NCBI GenBank assembly: GCA_023333565.1
Contig: JAJKFH010003075.1
Span: forward strand, 1,539,501-1,603,500
Reading direction: 5' to 3'
DNA length: 64,000 bases
Source: Puffinus mauretanicus
Taxonomy: Eukaryota; Chordata; Aves; Procellariiformes; Procellariidae
The notes beneath the pieces were generated by a model, which did no database searches, had not been told where the DNA came from, and saw nothing but the letters and a program-made list of their open reading frames with translations. Positions 26,281 to 37,941 of this stretch are shown here, piece after piece. The stretch's first letter is position 1; the number at the start of each line of letters is the position of its first letter. The translations under genes were made by a program, and so were the position numbers.

Positions 26281-26479
26281 CTGACACTGTGTGCTGCATT
26301 CTGCTTGCAGCGTCGGTGTATATAAGTCCTTTCCCTACTTGACTGATCTGGTACTCTCTGATGATACCATTTGGTTTCTTGGGTGCGATCCAGCTTAAAT
26401 GTAATGCTGTTGAGTTCAAAGCACTGATGTCTGGTGGCTGAACACTCTCTGGGACTCCTTGGACAGTGACTGCAACTAC
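26281..26479 (-). CDS. USH2A: USH2A exon 55 (FN3 repeat start)
   Basis: This 199-bp exon has acceptor cttcag and donor TCAG|gtaagg, entering on a full codon and leaving one base. The translation VVAVTVQGVPESVQPPDISA ends one repeat. It then goes through ALNSTALHLSWIAPKKPNG and EYQISQVGKGLIYTD of the next. The P-x-K-P-N-G turn and the core W are present, with a sequon at NST. A second frame is open across the same stretch but does not join its neighbours. Length equals recalled human exon 55. Confidence 0.96.
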
Positions 26480-28302
26480 CTGAAGACATATGAATTAAAC
26501 AGCAATTTAATGTAATAGTACACTAGATACCATGATCAATGAGAATGTCACTTTTGTTTTAAAATGTTGTTTGGCCTGGCATATCATTACCAAGGGCCTA
26601 GAGAACTAGTTACTTTTTCCTCCTTTTTCACAATGAAATCTGACCTTGAATACATTATATAAGTCTATGTCTACAATTTATCACAACAGGTTCACCACGT
26701 TCTAGCTGCAATGTATAGCACAGGGTGAAACAACAAAAACTGTATTGCTTGAAAACTCTTGATAACTCTCTTCCATATGGTTTGTCAGTGTCTCTGCATT
26801 TTAACTGCCTGATTTCATATATTTTAAGCACCAGTAAACATGGGGCTAAGCCTCCATATATCCCACGCAATCTGAACTCTATTGTAGATATTTGCAGCTC
26901 CATATTTTTGTAAGGAAACCAAAGATTTTGAAAGATAGAATAACTTTGCACTTGTTAAGCTCTTTCTACAAAAAAAGAAGAAAAAGGAAAAAGCTAATTT
27001 TCTATTGACACATCTCTACCATCTCCTGCAGAGGCATTTCCAAATTACACTGGTTTAATAAGTGAGTCAGACCTTTTTCTCTTTGAGAATCACTTTTCTT
27101 TTTCTGTTATTACCACCGTAAAGTATTTATATTATGCTGTAAATATAAAATGTGCCCTCTATTATATATTGTCTTAGTGCATTTGGTGGAATCAGTCCCT
27201 ACTTGCAGACGTCAGTGTTTGCAACAGTAAACTCCTTAATTACAGACAAGTGAAATAAGCAGGATTTACTAGCTCAGGACAATGGTTGCAGCAACTGTGC
27301 CTACATAGCTTCCAGACCACAGCTCTGTGTGCAGGTAGAGGACTATGCGCCTATCTCCATCCCTCTGCATCAGTGTTTCTTTTCTTATACTTTTGGCTGA
27401 GATTTGCACCCATAAGAAAAAACATTTAAACAACTGAAAAAAAAAAATCAACTTTTCAATAAAAAATCAACTTTTCAATCCCATAGATTTTATAATTACA
27501 AAGAACAGTCATTATTCCCCACCTCTGCCCCACACACCTTACACTTGCAGTCCTAGAAATTCACTTTCATAGAGGCAAGGATATTATTGTGAAAAAGAGG
27601 TCACTTAAGAAATAGTTTTTCCAAATGATGAATAAGACTGGTACTTTGCAGAATAGAAACTAGAGCTGGTTAAATAGTAATGCTGGTGAAAGGCATCCAT
27701 GATTCAGAGTGATACAAGAGGAAATGAAGCGGTGACAAAGGGAGGGAAGAGATTCTGTTTGCTTAAAACTGAAGCAGGGGCAGGTTGTACACAAAGGGAG
27801 TGTAAAGCCTGAAGCAGGTGCAGACATGGAAAGCCACTGAAGGGTAATATAGTGGAAGGAGGCTCTAAATAAGAAGGTTGTTGAACAAATTGATAGACTA
27901 GAGCTAAAGCAGATAAACTAAGAAATACCAAGGAAGAAGAGGCTATAGACCTCCTAGTGAGAAGCAAAGATTAATTTCAAGGCTTAGAGAAAGTGCATTT
28001 TAATATTCCTTACTCCATTCTATCATGTGCAGCTTTCTCTTTAACAAACATCAGTTCCTACAGTGCAATTTCAGCTTTGCCAAGACTGAGATACTGCTTT
28101 CTTCTTCCGCTTACTTGTATCAACCTTAGGTTCCAAATAATCACCTGTCAGTAGTTGAATCCAAATAAGACTACTAATGTTTTTCACTTGCTTACTCAAT
28201 AATCATCATGTCTTCAAATTATACCTTTCCAAAAGCATTTTTCTGTTACGACACTGGCTGGTAAAATTCTGGCACCAGTTCCACAAAGACCAATTTACTA
28301 AC
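26480..28302 (-). other. USH2A: USH2A intron 54
   Basis: A 1.8-kb intron containing a perfect 19-bp tandem duplication at 27,442-27,479. A purine-rich plus-strand stretch runs from about 27,700 to 27,970 and has no recognised origin. Confidence 0.85.
27442..27479. repeat. 19-bp perfect tandem duplication
   Basis: The unit aaaaaatcaacttttcaat occurs twice head to tail with no mismatch. It is a recent replication-slippage type duplication in intron 54. Confidence 0.95.
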
Positions 28303-28457
28303 CTTGCTGCTGTCTGCGCAACCAGCAACAGTGCAGGCTCGCAGCTGGTATGAATATTCTTGGTATGGCTGGACACCACTTGTGTCTGTGAAGCTCATTT
28401 CTGTTCCTCTAAAACGCTCAATTCCATTTCGGAGAATGATATAGTGAATAACAAGAC
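28303..28457 (-). CDS. USH2A: USH2A exon 54 (FN3 strands C' to G)
   Basis: This 155-bp exon has acceptor atag and donor AAG|gttagt, entering in phase 1 and ending on a full codon. The translation GLVIHYIILRNGIERFRG continues to GVQPYQEYSYQLRACTVAGC and ADSSK. It supplies the second half of the FN3 repeat begun in exon 53, including a cysteine pair (ACTVAGC) shared with neighbouring usherin repeats. Positions equivalent to human G3546 and T3571 are G and T here. No open frame long enough to be obvious covers this exon, so it was found by homology and phase. Confidence 0.95.
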
Positions 28458-29057
28458 CTATTGCAGAAAGAAAGTTTTCCCTTTTGTTAGCTGAGAAATC
28501 CTGTGTGATGGTATACTATAATAACCTGCTCTGCACACAGAAAATATTAAATGAAATCTCTAGGTGACCACTGTAACAGACAATCATCCCGTTTAAATGG
28601 CTAATGTCAATTACCAGCTACTCTCTTCAACCTCTACATCAACATCTCAGTATTTCTCAATTTTTATTGAGAGCTACTGCAAGTTTTCTCACTGTTTGAA
28701 AATCATAAGCAAGATTTCCTTGAAAGAAACGTGAGTATCACCCACTCACTCCCCCTGAATCCCCAAATATTTTGTAACATGATTGTGATTTTCTGATCAT
28801 ATTTGCCAATTATTATTACAACTGTTCTCAAAAGAGGCTTCTGGGCACTTCTCAGAGACATACTAAATTGTCTTCTGTGAAGTTAGACTCTACTTTTATT
28901 TGCAATGAAAATGATCTCAACCTAGAGCAAATTCCTCTTGCAAAGTTTAGGAATACGTATATTTCAGTGGCAGTGATTAATTAAGAAACGTTTTGTGATC
29001 TTGGAACACTGTCAGCTGAATGATAGAACATACTCTTTTTTTAACATATATCAATAC
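28458..29057 (-). other. USH2A: USH2A intron 53
   Basis: A 600-bp intron between exons 53 and 54. Nothing is recognisable in it. Confidence 0.9.
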
Positions 29058-29255
29058 CATTTGGTTGAAGTGGTTCCTCCCAGTTTAGAAGTATCATGTC
29101 TTCCCGATTATCCACTTTGGCCCATTTTGGTGGACTTACACCCTGTGGCACATCTTGCTTAGTGACAGCTCTGCTAATTTCACTGAAGCCTCTTCCGTAG
29201 CTATTCCAAGCAGCCACTCTGTACTCATACGTGATAAAAGGTTTGAGGTTCAGGT
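29058..29255 (-). CDS. USH2A: USH2A exon 53 (FN3 second half and next FN3 start)
   Basis: This 198-bp phase 1-1 exon has acceptor tctag and donor AATG|gtattg. The translation DLNLKPFITYEYRVAAWNSY with GRGFSE completes the FN3 repeat that was interrupted by the Cys-rich module. KQDVPQGVSPPKW then starts the next repeat, which reaches LLNWEEPLQPNG at the exon edge. The tryptophan of LLNW falls exactly on human W3521 when residues are counted from the exon border. That fixes the human exon number. Length equals recalled human exon 53. Confidence 0.96.
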
Positions 29256-29639
29256 CTAGAAAAAGAAAGTTTATCATCTCAGTCTTATCAAAATCCAAAA
29301 TAACCTTTGTTTATTTTTTTCTGTGCCTATGGGACTACTTCTGTGTTTAAAGACAGATAGATATGGAAGTTGTTCCTTTAGTCAGGGCCATTTTCTGATA
29401 TAACAATATTTCTATCAACTTTTGTGAAAGCAAATTTAGACCTTATGTATTCACTGAACTTCTTGCTACTCATTTCATTTCCCTGAAGATACTGTCCTGA
29501 CTCACAGATTAATTCTTAAAGAATGCTACTTCACTACAATTGCTTCACATTTAATTAGAATACTTGATAGCATCTTTTTCCCCAGAGTGAATTAAATACA
29601 CCAGCAAATCACCAATCTGATATGCCAACTTTTCCTTAC
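29256..29639 (-). other. USH2A: USH2A intron 52
   Basis: The shortest intron of the window, 384 bp, joining the two exons across which the interrupted FN3 repeat resumes. Nothing else was seen. Confidence 0.9.
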
Positions 29640-29850
29640 CTGTAAACGAATACTGGTTTGGACTTCCTGTGTAGACAGTTTCCTCTTCAGCTGGACACAC
29701 ACCTTCCTTTACCTCCTTTTCTGTAGCACTCTGGGAACCTTTTATCCATGCACAGATATTCTCCCTGGGATCAAAGTCACACTTTCCACAATGTGCTGTT
29801 GCCTCCATAGCTAAAGGGCAAAGGATATTAGCCTTGCATTCTTCTTTTAC
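29640..29850 (-). CDS. USH2A: USH2A exon 52 (Cys-rich module end, FN3 resumes)
   Basis: This 211-bp exon has acceptor tccttag and donor ACAG|gtaagg. The 5' edge was set by phase: exon 51 ends on a full codon, and starting at 29,850 gives VKEECKANILCPLAMEATAH, matching the human module end. A closer AG at 29,812-29,811 would remove 40 bases and break the frame, so it is rejected. The rest reads CGKCDFDPRENICAW and then ETVYTGSPNQYSFT, where the interrupted FN3 fold resumes. The exon is two codons longer than recalled human exon 52; the added residues lie between KEECK and ILCP. Confidence 0.93.
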
Positions 29851-32262
29851 CTAAGGAGTACACATACAATTTCAATATATTTACCACATCTTCCTTTCTT
29901 TACAAATGCTTCCATTAGTATTTCTCTGTCTTTATGCAACATATAAATCAAGCAACCACATTGAGTACCTTGATATTTCTAGCATATGGGAGACCCTTTC
30001 AGCCCTTGGCCTGAAGGCCAACCTACTATCTTTGGTGTTTAATGTTTTTATAATCCTTTCTAAATGAAACATTTTTTTTTGTAGGGTCCTTGCATGAAAA
30101 AATCACAAATGTTAACCACCAGAAGCCCAAATGGCTGGGTTTGTTGAAAGTAGAAGAGTCTATAATCACATGAGAGCAGGATTTTATCTGAGTATTTGAA
30201 CATTCTGCTTCTGCAAAGGCCAATATCCCCTGGCAAATCCGTAACAAATTCCCAGCCCCTCACACTGCCAAGTACACAAGAGGGCTCTCTGCAATTCCTT
30301 GGCAGCTGTCAAGGCTGAGAACTCTATCCATGGGCGATATAAATTGTGTCCTCTACCACATCACTCCTAAACAGCAGTTTTGCTGCAGTAAGAGGACCTC
30401 TGCAAACTTTGATGCAGATTTAACCCATAAAGAACAATTCACACAAATAGAAATATACACTGAACATCCACACGTTTCCATTAAAATTCATGAAATAATA
30501 TTTTTGCCAAACCATAAGCTAGAGAGCAATAATTCTCATAAAATACAGGTTGCTGCAGGAAGAAATATACTGCAATATTTGCTACAAATATTTCTGCCCA
30601 TTAGGCTACAAACTTTAGAAGGAAAACCAGATTATATGTAATGCTTCCTTAATTCACCTATTGAAATTAGTTTGTTAGCTGATTATGAACTTCAGCTAAT
30701 TTAATTTCCCAAACTTGCCACTTTCACAAAAATTACATTGTGATAGATATCAATATAAGATGTAGGATATAGATGGATTGGATTCACATATAAAGTAACA
30801 CCAGAATATGGCTCAGAATATCAGTCCTTTTAATGTTAGTAAATCTATACATATCAGAAAGCCAGCACTGCTATCTCTTTTCTACTGTGGGTAAGTGAAA
30901 TACAAAGTGCTTCCTTTTTTTTGTACATTATACCTGAGGCATGGATCTAGCATGTTATCTTCCAGAATTCATTAACCTATTCTCAGCCATTTTTTGCCTT
31001 GCATGAACTACTAATACAATGCATTGAGGAACTGTAGCTGACTCATCACAACACTTGGATTTTCTCTAGGAGAAAATTATTCAGTTTGAAAATGAAATTA
31101 CATGAAAACCTTGACATGGAAAGGAGAAGATGGAAGAAATATTTGTGTATTAGCAGATAAACGAAAAGGATACAGGAACACCTGCATGTGGCAGGATGGG
31201 GTCTGTTTTTCTTTTTACTTTAGTGATAAATTCCACGATATCTACCTGATTTCTATATGGTAGAATTCACAATATCCAACCCTCTTTCTTCCTCTCTCAC
31301 CCACTTTCTCCCTCTCTCCATAAATTATAAATATAAATATACAATAAATATAAATATATATAAAAGAATATACATATATAAAAACAGCATTTCCATCCTT
31401 TGAAATGTTCATTTTCTTAAACAAAAATTGTAATAACAGTTGACAATATTTTTACAGCTTATGTATAACACCAAGATGCTAATTCTTGAAGATTTCTATT
31501 GAATTCAACTGGAGTTGCAAGACTTTGCAGCTTTGAAAGTTTGGCCAAATTGTCTCATGCTGATACCTATAGTCACTGGCCACTCTTAGAAAAGGTGGAA
31601 TTAGCCTTTATGGTGCTTAGTTTACTCTTGTATTAAAACAGAGTGAAAATAAACTGAATAATTCATTAGGCGCGAAAGGCACCAAAAATATACTACCCTC
31701 ATTGCTGCTAAAAGTTATACAGGGACCTATCCTAGTACTGCTGAAACTTATGCCAAAATTGCCACTGGTTTTCTGTAGGATCAGGATTAAGTCTATCAAG
31801 AAAATATCAATTGCTTTATTTTTATTTATAGTTTTTTTAGGAGGTTGGGGAATCTATGTCATACTGTCTGCCCAAATTGAAATGTAATAGCATTTTTATA
31901 CTTCAGGACTGGCCACTTCAATTTCAATTTCCACTTAAGGAACATCATCAGGAACTGTGGTCACAGAAACGGAAGCTGGCTATACATGCCAGTCTTGTTA
32001 GTATGCCAGCTTTTAGCCACTGTTCTAATCTGAAGTGCTGGGCAACACTTCACAGAGGCAGCTAATCATTATTAATTCCTTTAGAATTCATTGCAATAAC
32101 ATCAATCATGGTGAACTCATTTGGTATTAATATGGATGTAATGTGAAAATGAATAATGCACACAAGAGTTTTTATATTCCTATTTTAGAAAAATAGTTAT
32201 GAACAGTGTATTTCTCTTTCCATCGTCAAATCAGAGCTACCGAGAGATTTTCTATCAATTAC
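29851..32262 (-). other. USH2A: USH2A intron 51
   Basis: A 2.4-kb AT-rich intron with a TA/AAATAT-type low-complexity tract near 31,318-31,386. No exon is hidden here: the phase chain from exon 51 to exon 52 closes without one. Confidence 0.87.
31318..31386. repeat. AT-rich low-complexity tract
   Basis: Irregular ATAAATAT and TATATA units without any G for most of its length. It is intronic simple sequence in intron 51. Confidence 0.85.
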
Positions 32263-32486
32263 CTTCATCATCATTCCAGCTGAAATCTTGTCAGAGCAAA
32301 CATATTTCAAAGGATTATATCCAACTCCATTACAGCATTCTTCGCTCTTTGGAATAAGTTCAGTCTCACAGCATTTTACTGGCACTTGGTCATTCTTTCT
32401 AACATGTGCTAGGAACTCACCACTGGAACCTGAGCAGCATATGGTATCTGACATATTCACGTATTCCTGCCCACAACAGAACATCC
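32263..32486 (-). CDS. USH2A: USH2A exon 51 (Cys-rich module, 4 CC doublets)
   Basis: This 224-bp exon has acceptor tttcag and donor AAG|gtaatt. It enters in phase 1 and ends on a full codon. The translation GMFCCGQEYVNMSDTICCS continues through VPVKCCETELIPKSEECCNG and GYNPLKYVCSDKIS to GMMMK. This is one of the most conserved parts of the window relative to human usherin. The residue aligned to human C3358, a reported disease site, is the first C of KCCETE. One sequon (NMS) is present. Length equals recalled human exon 51 (c.9959-10182). Confidence 0.96.
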
Positions 32487-35400
32487 CTGAAACGAACAAA
32501 CAAAAAATATACATCTGAATATGAAATGTAAGTAAATAAATAAATAGCTAAAGAAAGGAGAAAGCTCTGAATGCAATATAGCTTGGTATAAAACCATCAG
32601 CAGCTGGAATTACGCAGATTTAGCTAAAGTGAGATTAAATTCGAACGTGAGGTGACTGAAGTAAGCGTCCTGACTTCTAGACCTGCTGAAAACAATAAAG
32701 AATTAGAGAAATAAACAGGGATCCCCTACAATCAACTTCACAATTGCTGAAATTTTGTAAGAACCTTTGTTATGAAATACCATACCGAAGTACTGTGCAC
32801 AGCGGGTCGAAGACAGACTGCTGATGAAAATTTCCTGTAGAATGTAGAAAATTGAGAAAGCCTCTCCATGTACTTACCAGTCAGGTCTCATTCATCCCCC
32901 CTTACATGGGCAGTCTTCCAACAGTGCATCTTAGCATTCCAGAATGTTTCACATCATATCTTATGTTTTAAAGTGGGGGTTCATACTAGGTACGTAGAAC
33001 TGAATGGGTGACTTGCCAAATACCCACAGTGAAGCTTCAGTCATCTGATACAGAGAATTACTCTTTAAGAAGTTAATATCTAAATATAATTTGCATTTCT
33101 GCAGTGGAATTGATAAGCTGCCAAAATTAATTCCACAGTCTTTCTTCTATTTTTAATAATTTTATTTTAAAATTAAAAGCTTGTCATAACCACTGTAATT
33201 TTCCAAATATTCACATGAATGATTCTGCAACTGTGAAATACCAGCACTGAAGCCCACACCATTTAAAAAAAGGGTAAATTTTAACTCTGAACCAAATGCT
33301 ACAAACACCTTGTATAATAATTGGCGATGAAATAAATGTTATTACTAGAAAGATATCACAAAAAAAACAGGGCTGTGATATACTGTTACATCTACAAAGT
33401 AATTTGCATTTGACGTAATTTCTGTAGTATGTAGACATTTAAAACACATGTAAAAGCGGCCATTTTTCTCACTGCCATTCATTGCAACAAATCTCTCTTA
33501 GGAAGTCATACATAATGAAAATTACTCTTTAAGGGTATGATCCTACTAAAGCATTTGGAGCATTTCATTCCAATCACTGGAATGACTCAAAATGGTGATG
33601 TTACTTGCATACTTTACCTATTTTCAGGGCTGGTTCCATTCACAGAAATCAAACTGTGATCGCCAGCTCTCCAAGAGGTAAATATTTCCCCTGTTCACAC
33701 CCTTTTTCCAAATTGTCCTCAGATTCTACCAATTTTAAGTAGAGAATTAATTCAGAAAATGACTCAATTCAATACTAATAAGCAACTCAGAGAGCCCCAA
33801 GGGATTTTTGACAGGCAAACTAAAATTTTGATAATGAACTGTTTTTCTATTGAAACAAACAAGGCTGTAGTCTTTCACTGCGAACCTCATCTTTGTTCGA
33901 CTGAATTAAATTTTTCAGCCAAGATTTCACTCACATAACAAGAAGTGACTCCCTTTCTAGTTTCTTTGGTAAACCATTACTTCTTTAATTATTATCAACC
34001 TTGTTCCAGTGTGATAAATTGCTAATTACTTAATACCCTAATCAGCGTTCATTCTTTGCACAGATAAACTGTGACAGCGCCATTAATTTAAATAGTAATT
34101 TCACTTAATGGCCAGAACGGCACACCAGATTTTTATGCAGCATTTTCTGAAGACTGCATCCATCACTGCAATATTCTGACATAAAGATGTCTGACGTGCA
34201 CTAACTCACTTAGGGAGAGCAGATGTTGCAGAGCAGAGTTTGGTAGTAATTCCCATAGTGCATCACTTCAGCATGAATGAGCTGCAAAGGCAGAGGTAGA
34301 CAATCTTCTGAAACTGCATTGCATAGCCTCTGACCTTTGCTTAATTTATCACATGTAGCACTTGACTCCTGAACCTTGACACCTCAAATGTACAATTTTA
34401 AATATGCTCCAAGAAAAACAAAATAGGACCATGTAATATTGATGGATTGATTTGCCTTCTAAAAATCACTTTATTCAGTTGCTTAAGGATCCAGAAATTC
34501 CTACAAACCCTTGCTGAATTCAGCAAAATATCAACATACAAACTATTTGTTTGTAAATTAGTTGGAATGTGTGTGTCATGCTTTATATATTTATGTTTCA
34601 TAGGCACATCATGCATTACAGCAAAAAGAAAATCTATGGGCTGGAAAAGACACTGCTAGCAGTGATTCCTGTCAACAATTACTTCATGTTCATCCCCAGC
34701 AACTGAAAAAATTTACAAACATAGCTGAGTGATGAATTACTAATTTAGTAAATCTGCAAAACCAATGCTTTCAAAAGGGAAAAATGAGAATTAAAAGGCT
34801 TAGCCTTTGGAGCCAGAATAGAGGATCAACAAAATACAGAGCCAGTGTACATTGCAAACTACTCCAAAAATCCTTGGCTTACATGTGGGTATTGCAACTA
34901 TTACAGATCAGGAACCACAACAGTACAAAGCATCGTCTTTCATGAGTCTGGGATGTCAGTATAGTGGCATTTTACTAGTTTTTTGGGTTTTTTTTTAAAA
35001 AAAAAAAAAGGGGAAAATCCAAGAGCTGTTTTAGCTGGCATTATCTTTTATAGCCAGAAATAGACAACTTTGGATAATCACATTGCAGCAGTGGGGCTCA
35101 GGATGTGTGTATACAATGGCATCACTGCCAGCCTTTGCCAGTAGATGTCTCTATGGTCACCCCACTAAATAAGGCCAACAAGGGGCGAAAAATAAAACCT
35201 AAAGAAATAAAAATTTAAAAAAAAAAAAAAAGAGTAATATGAGATGGAAAAAACATCTCTTTTTGCAGGACAGACTCTCTGAAAAAGGTATACAATGGCA
35301 AATGAAAAAGTTCTACCATTCGAGCTCTTAAACCAACATTCAGTGCAAACCTGGATCTAGATTCTGCAGAAACACACTGCTTTCAAACTGGGCATGAAAC

Positions 35401-37719
35401 AATAAGGCTGTGCACAAGGCTTACACTTTTATTGATCATGTTTTTCTTGTATGATTTTTTTTTAAGGAACTAAAACTTCCAAACAAAAGCTTTAAATTGT
35501 CATTATATTTTTAACCGTGGCATTCATTGCCAACTACAAAACAGAAGCATTTCAGCTTTTGCATAAAGCCACCCCTGTTACCTCTTCCCCCTTCTAGACA
35601 ATGAGATCAGCTTTTCAATTACCATATTCTTGCAAAATTCTACTTATCCATTTGCCAATGATAAGTAAATTCTGTTTTTATGTGAGAGTATTTTTTCCAT
35701 TAGAATCATTATAATAATAGGGATAGGGAGCAGGTAGATGTTTGTTCCTGGCTTGTGCATTTTCATGATGTATTTAGCAAGGCTGAATTACTCTAAGAAA
35801 TTAAGCAAAAACCTATTGAGTATGATGTATACAATATGATAAGAAACCATAATCTATTCTATGCTTAATGCAAGAACACAATCTCTTTTCAACTATGGTG
35901 CTAATTCATCTTTCAAACCTGTATTTGTGTTCAGCTATATGCTGGCTCGCAGAAAACCTGTGAATGATGAAAAAGCCACTGTTTTCTTTTTTAATAGCCA
36001 AAAAAATGTCATCCTGACCCATTCTCAAGAAAAATGTTGTAAATGACAGAGCACTATAGGCTAAACACATTTTAAAAAGAGGGGTATAAAGGTTTTTTAA
36101 ATATATATATTTAAAGAAAAAAACTGTTAAGAATACATATATACTGAAATGAAGAACATAACTTTCATCCCAAGATACCTGTATTACACTCCTACACAAC
36201 TCATCTGCCCAGAGAGAGCAGTAAAAACATAAACGCTACCCCAGCAGTTCTGTTCCAACAGCATCTGTTAATTCACTCCATTTATAAAATACATATTGAC
36301 AAAGACAACTGAACTGGGACCAGGGAGATTTGATTTGGTGTGAGAAAGTCAATTCAATGTGATTTTGTTAAAGGGCTCCTGCAGGCAAATAAAAGAGTTT
36401 AAGTAATAAAGTACATAAAGAGATGTTTTATGAGCCAGCCCCGTCTTGTGGCAGCCACACAATGCGCGGCTATGCAAGAGGGCCTTGTTCAGAGCTGATA
36501 TTGTGAGCCCTGCGTAGACGCTGTAGATCAGGCACAATTAGGGATCACAGTGAGGGGGAGCTAAAAATCATGCAAGCGGTGCTGTTCACTGCATACACTC
36601 CATGTGTCACCACTGGAAGGGAAGGGTAGCGTAGAAACCACAGAAAGCGTTGCAATGGCTCTTCTGATTAGCCCTTCCTGACAGTCAGCACAGAGCTAGG
36701 GTACTTCTAATACCACAGAGGCTGAGGATCCAGTGAATACAAAAAATAAGTTGAAGATAGAGCTCATTTTTTGGGAAAGGAGGAGTTCAGCCTTCAGATC
36801 TGGATTCTTATTTATATATTAAAATCCTTAGTTGCACAACTAGATGCTTAAACTGGCACGCACATGGTGAAAGCCCTGCATCACTCATCTTTGTACACCA
36901 AGCAGAACTGGGTACAAAACCTTCATTATTTCTGTGTTTTGAAATCGGGCTCCCCTTTGACACTGCAATTGTTTCTGAAGTCTTTTTGTCAGGCTGAGAA
37001 AGCCTGAGGCTGATGGTATATAATTTGTCTAATAACTGTGGAAAGAAAAGACACATGAAAATACCTGAATAGGGTTTGTAATAATACCTCCAATCTCTGT
37101 CACCAGCTAGTCACAGGATGCTTTACGAGGAAGTAGGGTTCAGATTGTAACTCTGAGTGATGGAGTAATTTCCTTTTGTGTGCAAGAGATTAATGGGATA
37201 CACCAGATGAACAAGTGACTAGTGCTAGGGATTAAGTTTTGTTAATTTTAAACTGCAGCAGGTTTACTCCTATAAAGATGCACAAGTGAGGGACATAGAC
37301 GACCAAGCAGATAGCGTCATAATCTTCAATTTCTAGGTGACTAACCCCACATCTCCAGAGCAAATGGAAAATCCCTGCACTGGGATGCATGGCAGGACAA
37401 GGCAGCCAAGTCTAACCTCTACTCTACTCGTTGAGAGGGGACAGGTCCTATTTCCTGAGTGGAATAATGAAAGATCATGCACTCCTTTTGAATTTTCTGG
37501 TGTCTCCAGCCCCCACAGCTTTTGGACAAAGGCAAAGAAGGATTATTGAAAGCTCACCATTTTGCAGTCTATCAGAATAGGTGAGTGAAGTGCAACATCA
37601 TTTTAACAAATTGGCATACACACCTTAAATCTGAGTGTGTCACTGCTGAATGGTTAGTGTCATAAGAGATTTAGAAAGATGAAGACCCTTTTTTTTTTTT
37701 TTGAAAAGTTATCACTTAC
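32487..37719 (-). other. USH2A: USH2A intron 50
   Basis: A 5.2-kb AT-rich intron. It has a T run directly followed by an A run at about 34,988-35,009, an A run at 35,217-35,231, and a T run at about 37,690-37,702. A patch with several CpG near 36,430-36,580 has no recognisable identity. Confidence 0.84.
34988..35009. repeat. T9/A13 homopolymer junction
   Basis: A run of nine T is followed directly by thirteen A, forming a simple inverted sequence in intron 50. Confidence 0.85.
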
Positions 37720-37941
37720 CTGTGAGAGGTCTGTGTGCAGTCCCTTCTTCTTCATCACCACAACAGACCAAGTCCGTGCTTATGACTTCTCCACCACAGC
37801 ACTGCTGATTGAAACTGTCATGGAGCGATCCACCACAGCAGATTTGATTGCCTGATGTGGAGTAAGGCACTCCCTGGCAGCAAGAGTCACCAATTCCAAC
37901 TGAAACTCTGTTTTGCTCTTTGTTAGGGCAACATACTTCTC
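37720..37941 (-). CDS. USH2A: USH2A exon 50 (Cys-rich module, 5 CC doublets)
   Basis: This 222-bp, phase 1-1 exon has acceptor gtcag and donor ACAG|gtaagt. It encodes five CC doublets: GEVCCPNKEQ, GDSCCQGVPY, NQICCGGSLH, QQCCGGEVIS and LVCCGDEEEG. Residues aligned to human C3267, C3281 and C3294, sites of reported Usher-syndrome substitutions, are all cysteine here. The exon is one codon longer than recalled human exon 50, in the acidic stretch after the last doublet (DEEEG). A pyrimidine-rich T run on the plus strand (about 37,690-37,702) lies just inside the following intron. Confidence 0.96.

Noticed and set aside
32197..32262. Extension of the exon 51 open frame past the donor
   Set aside because: The residues after MMMK do not match usherin, and exon 52 provides the correct continuation in phase.
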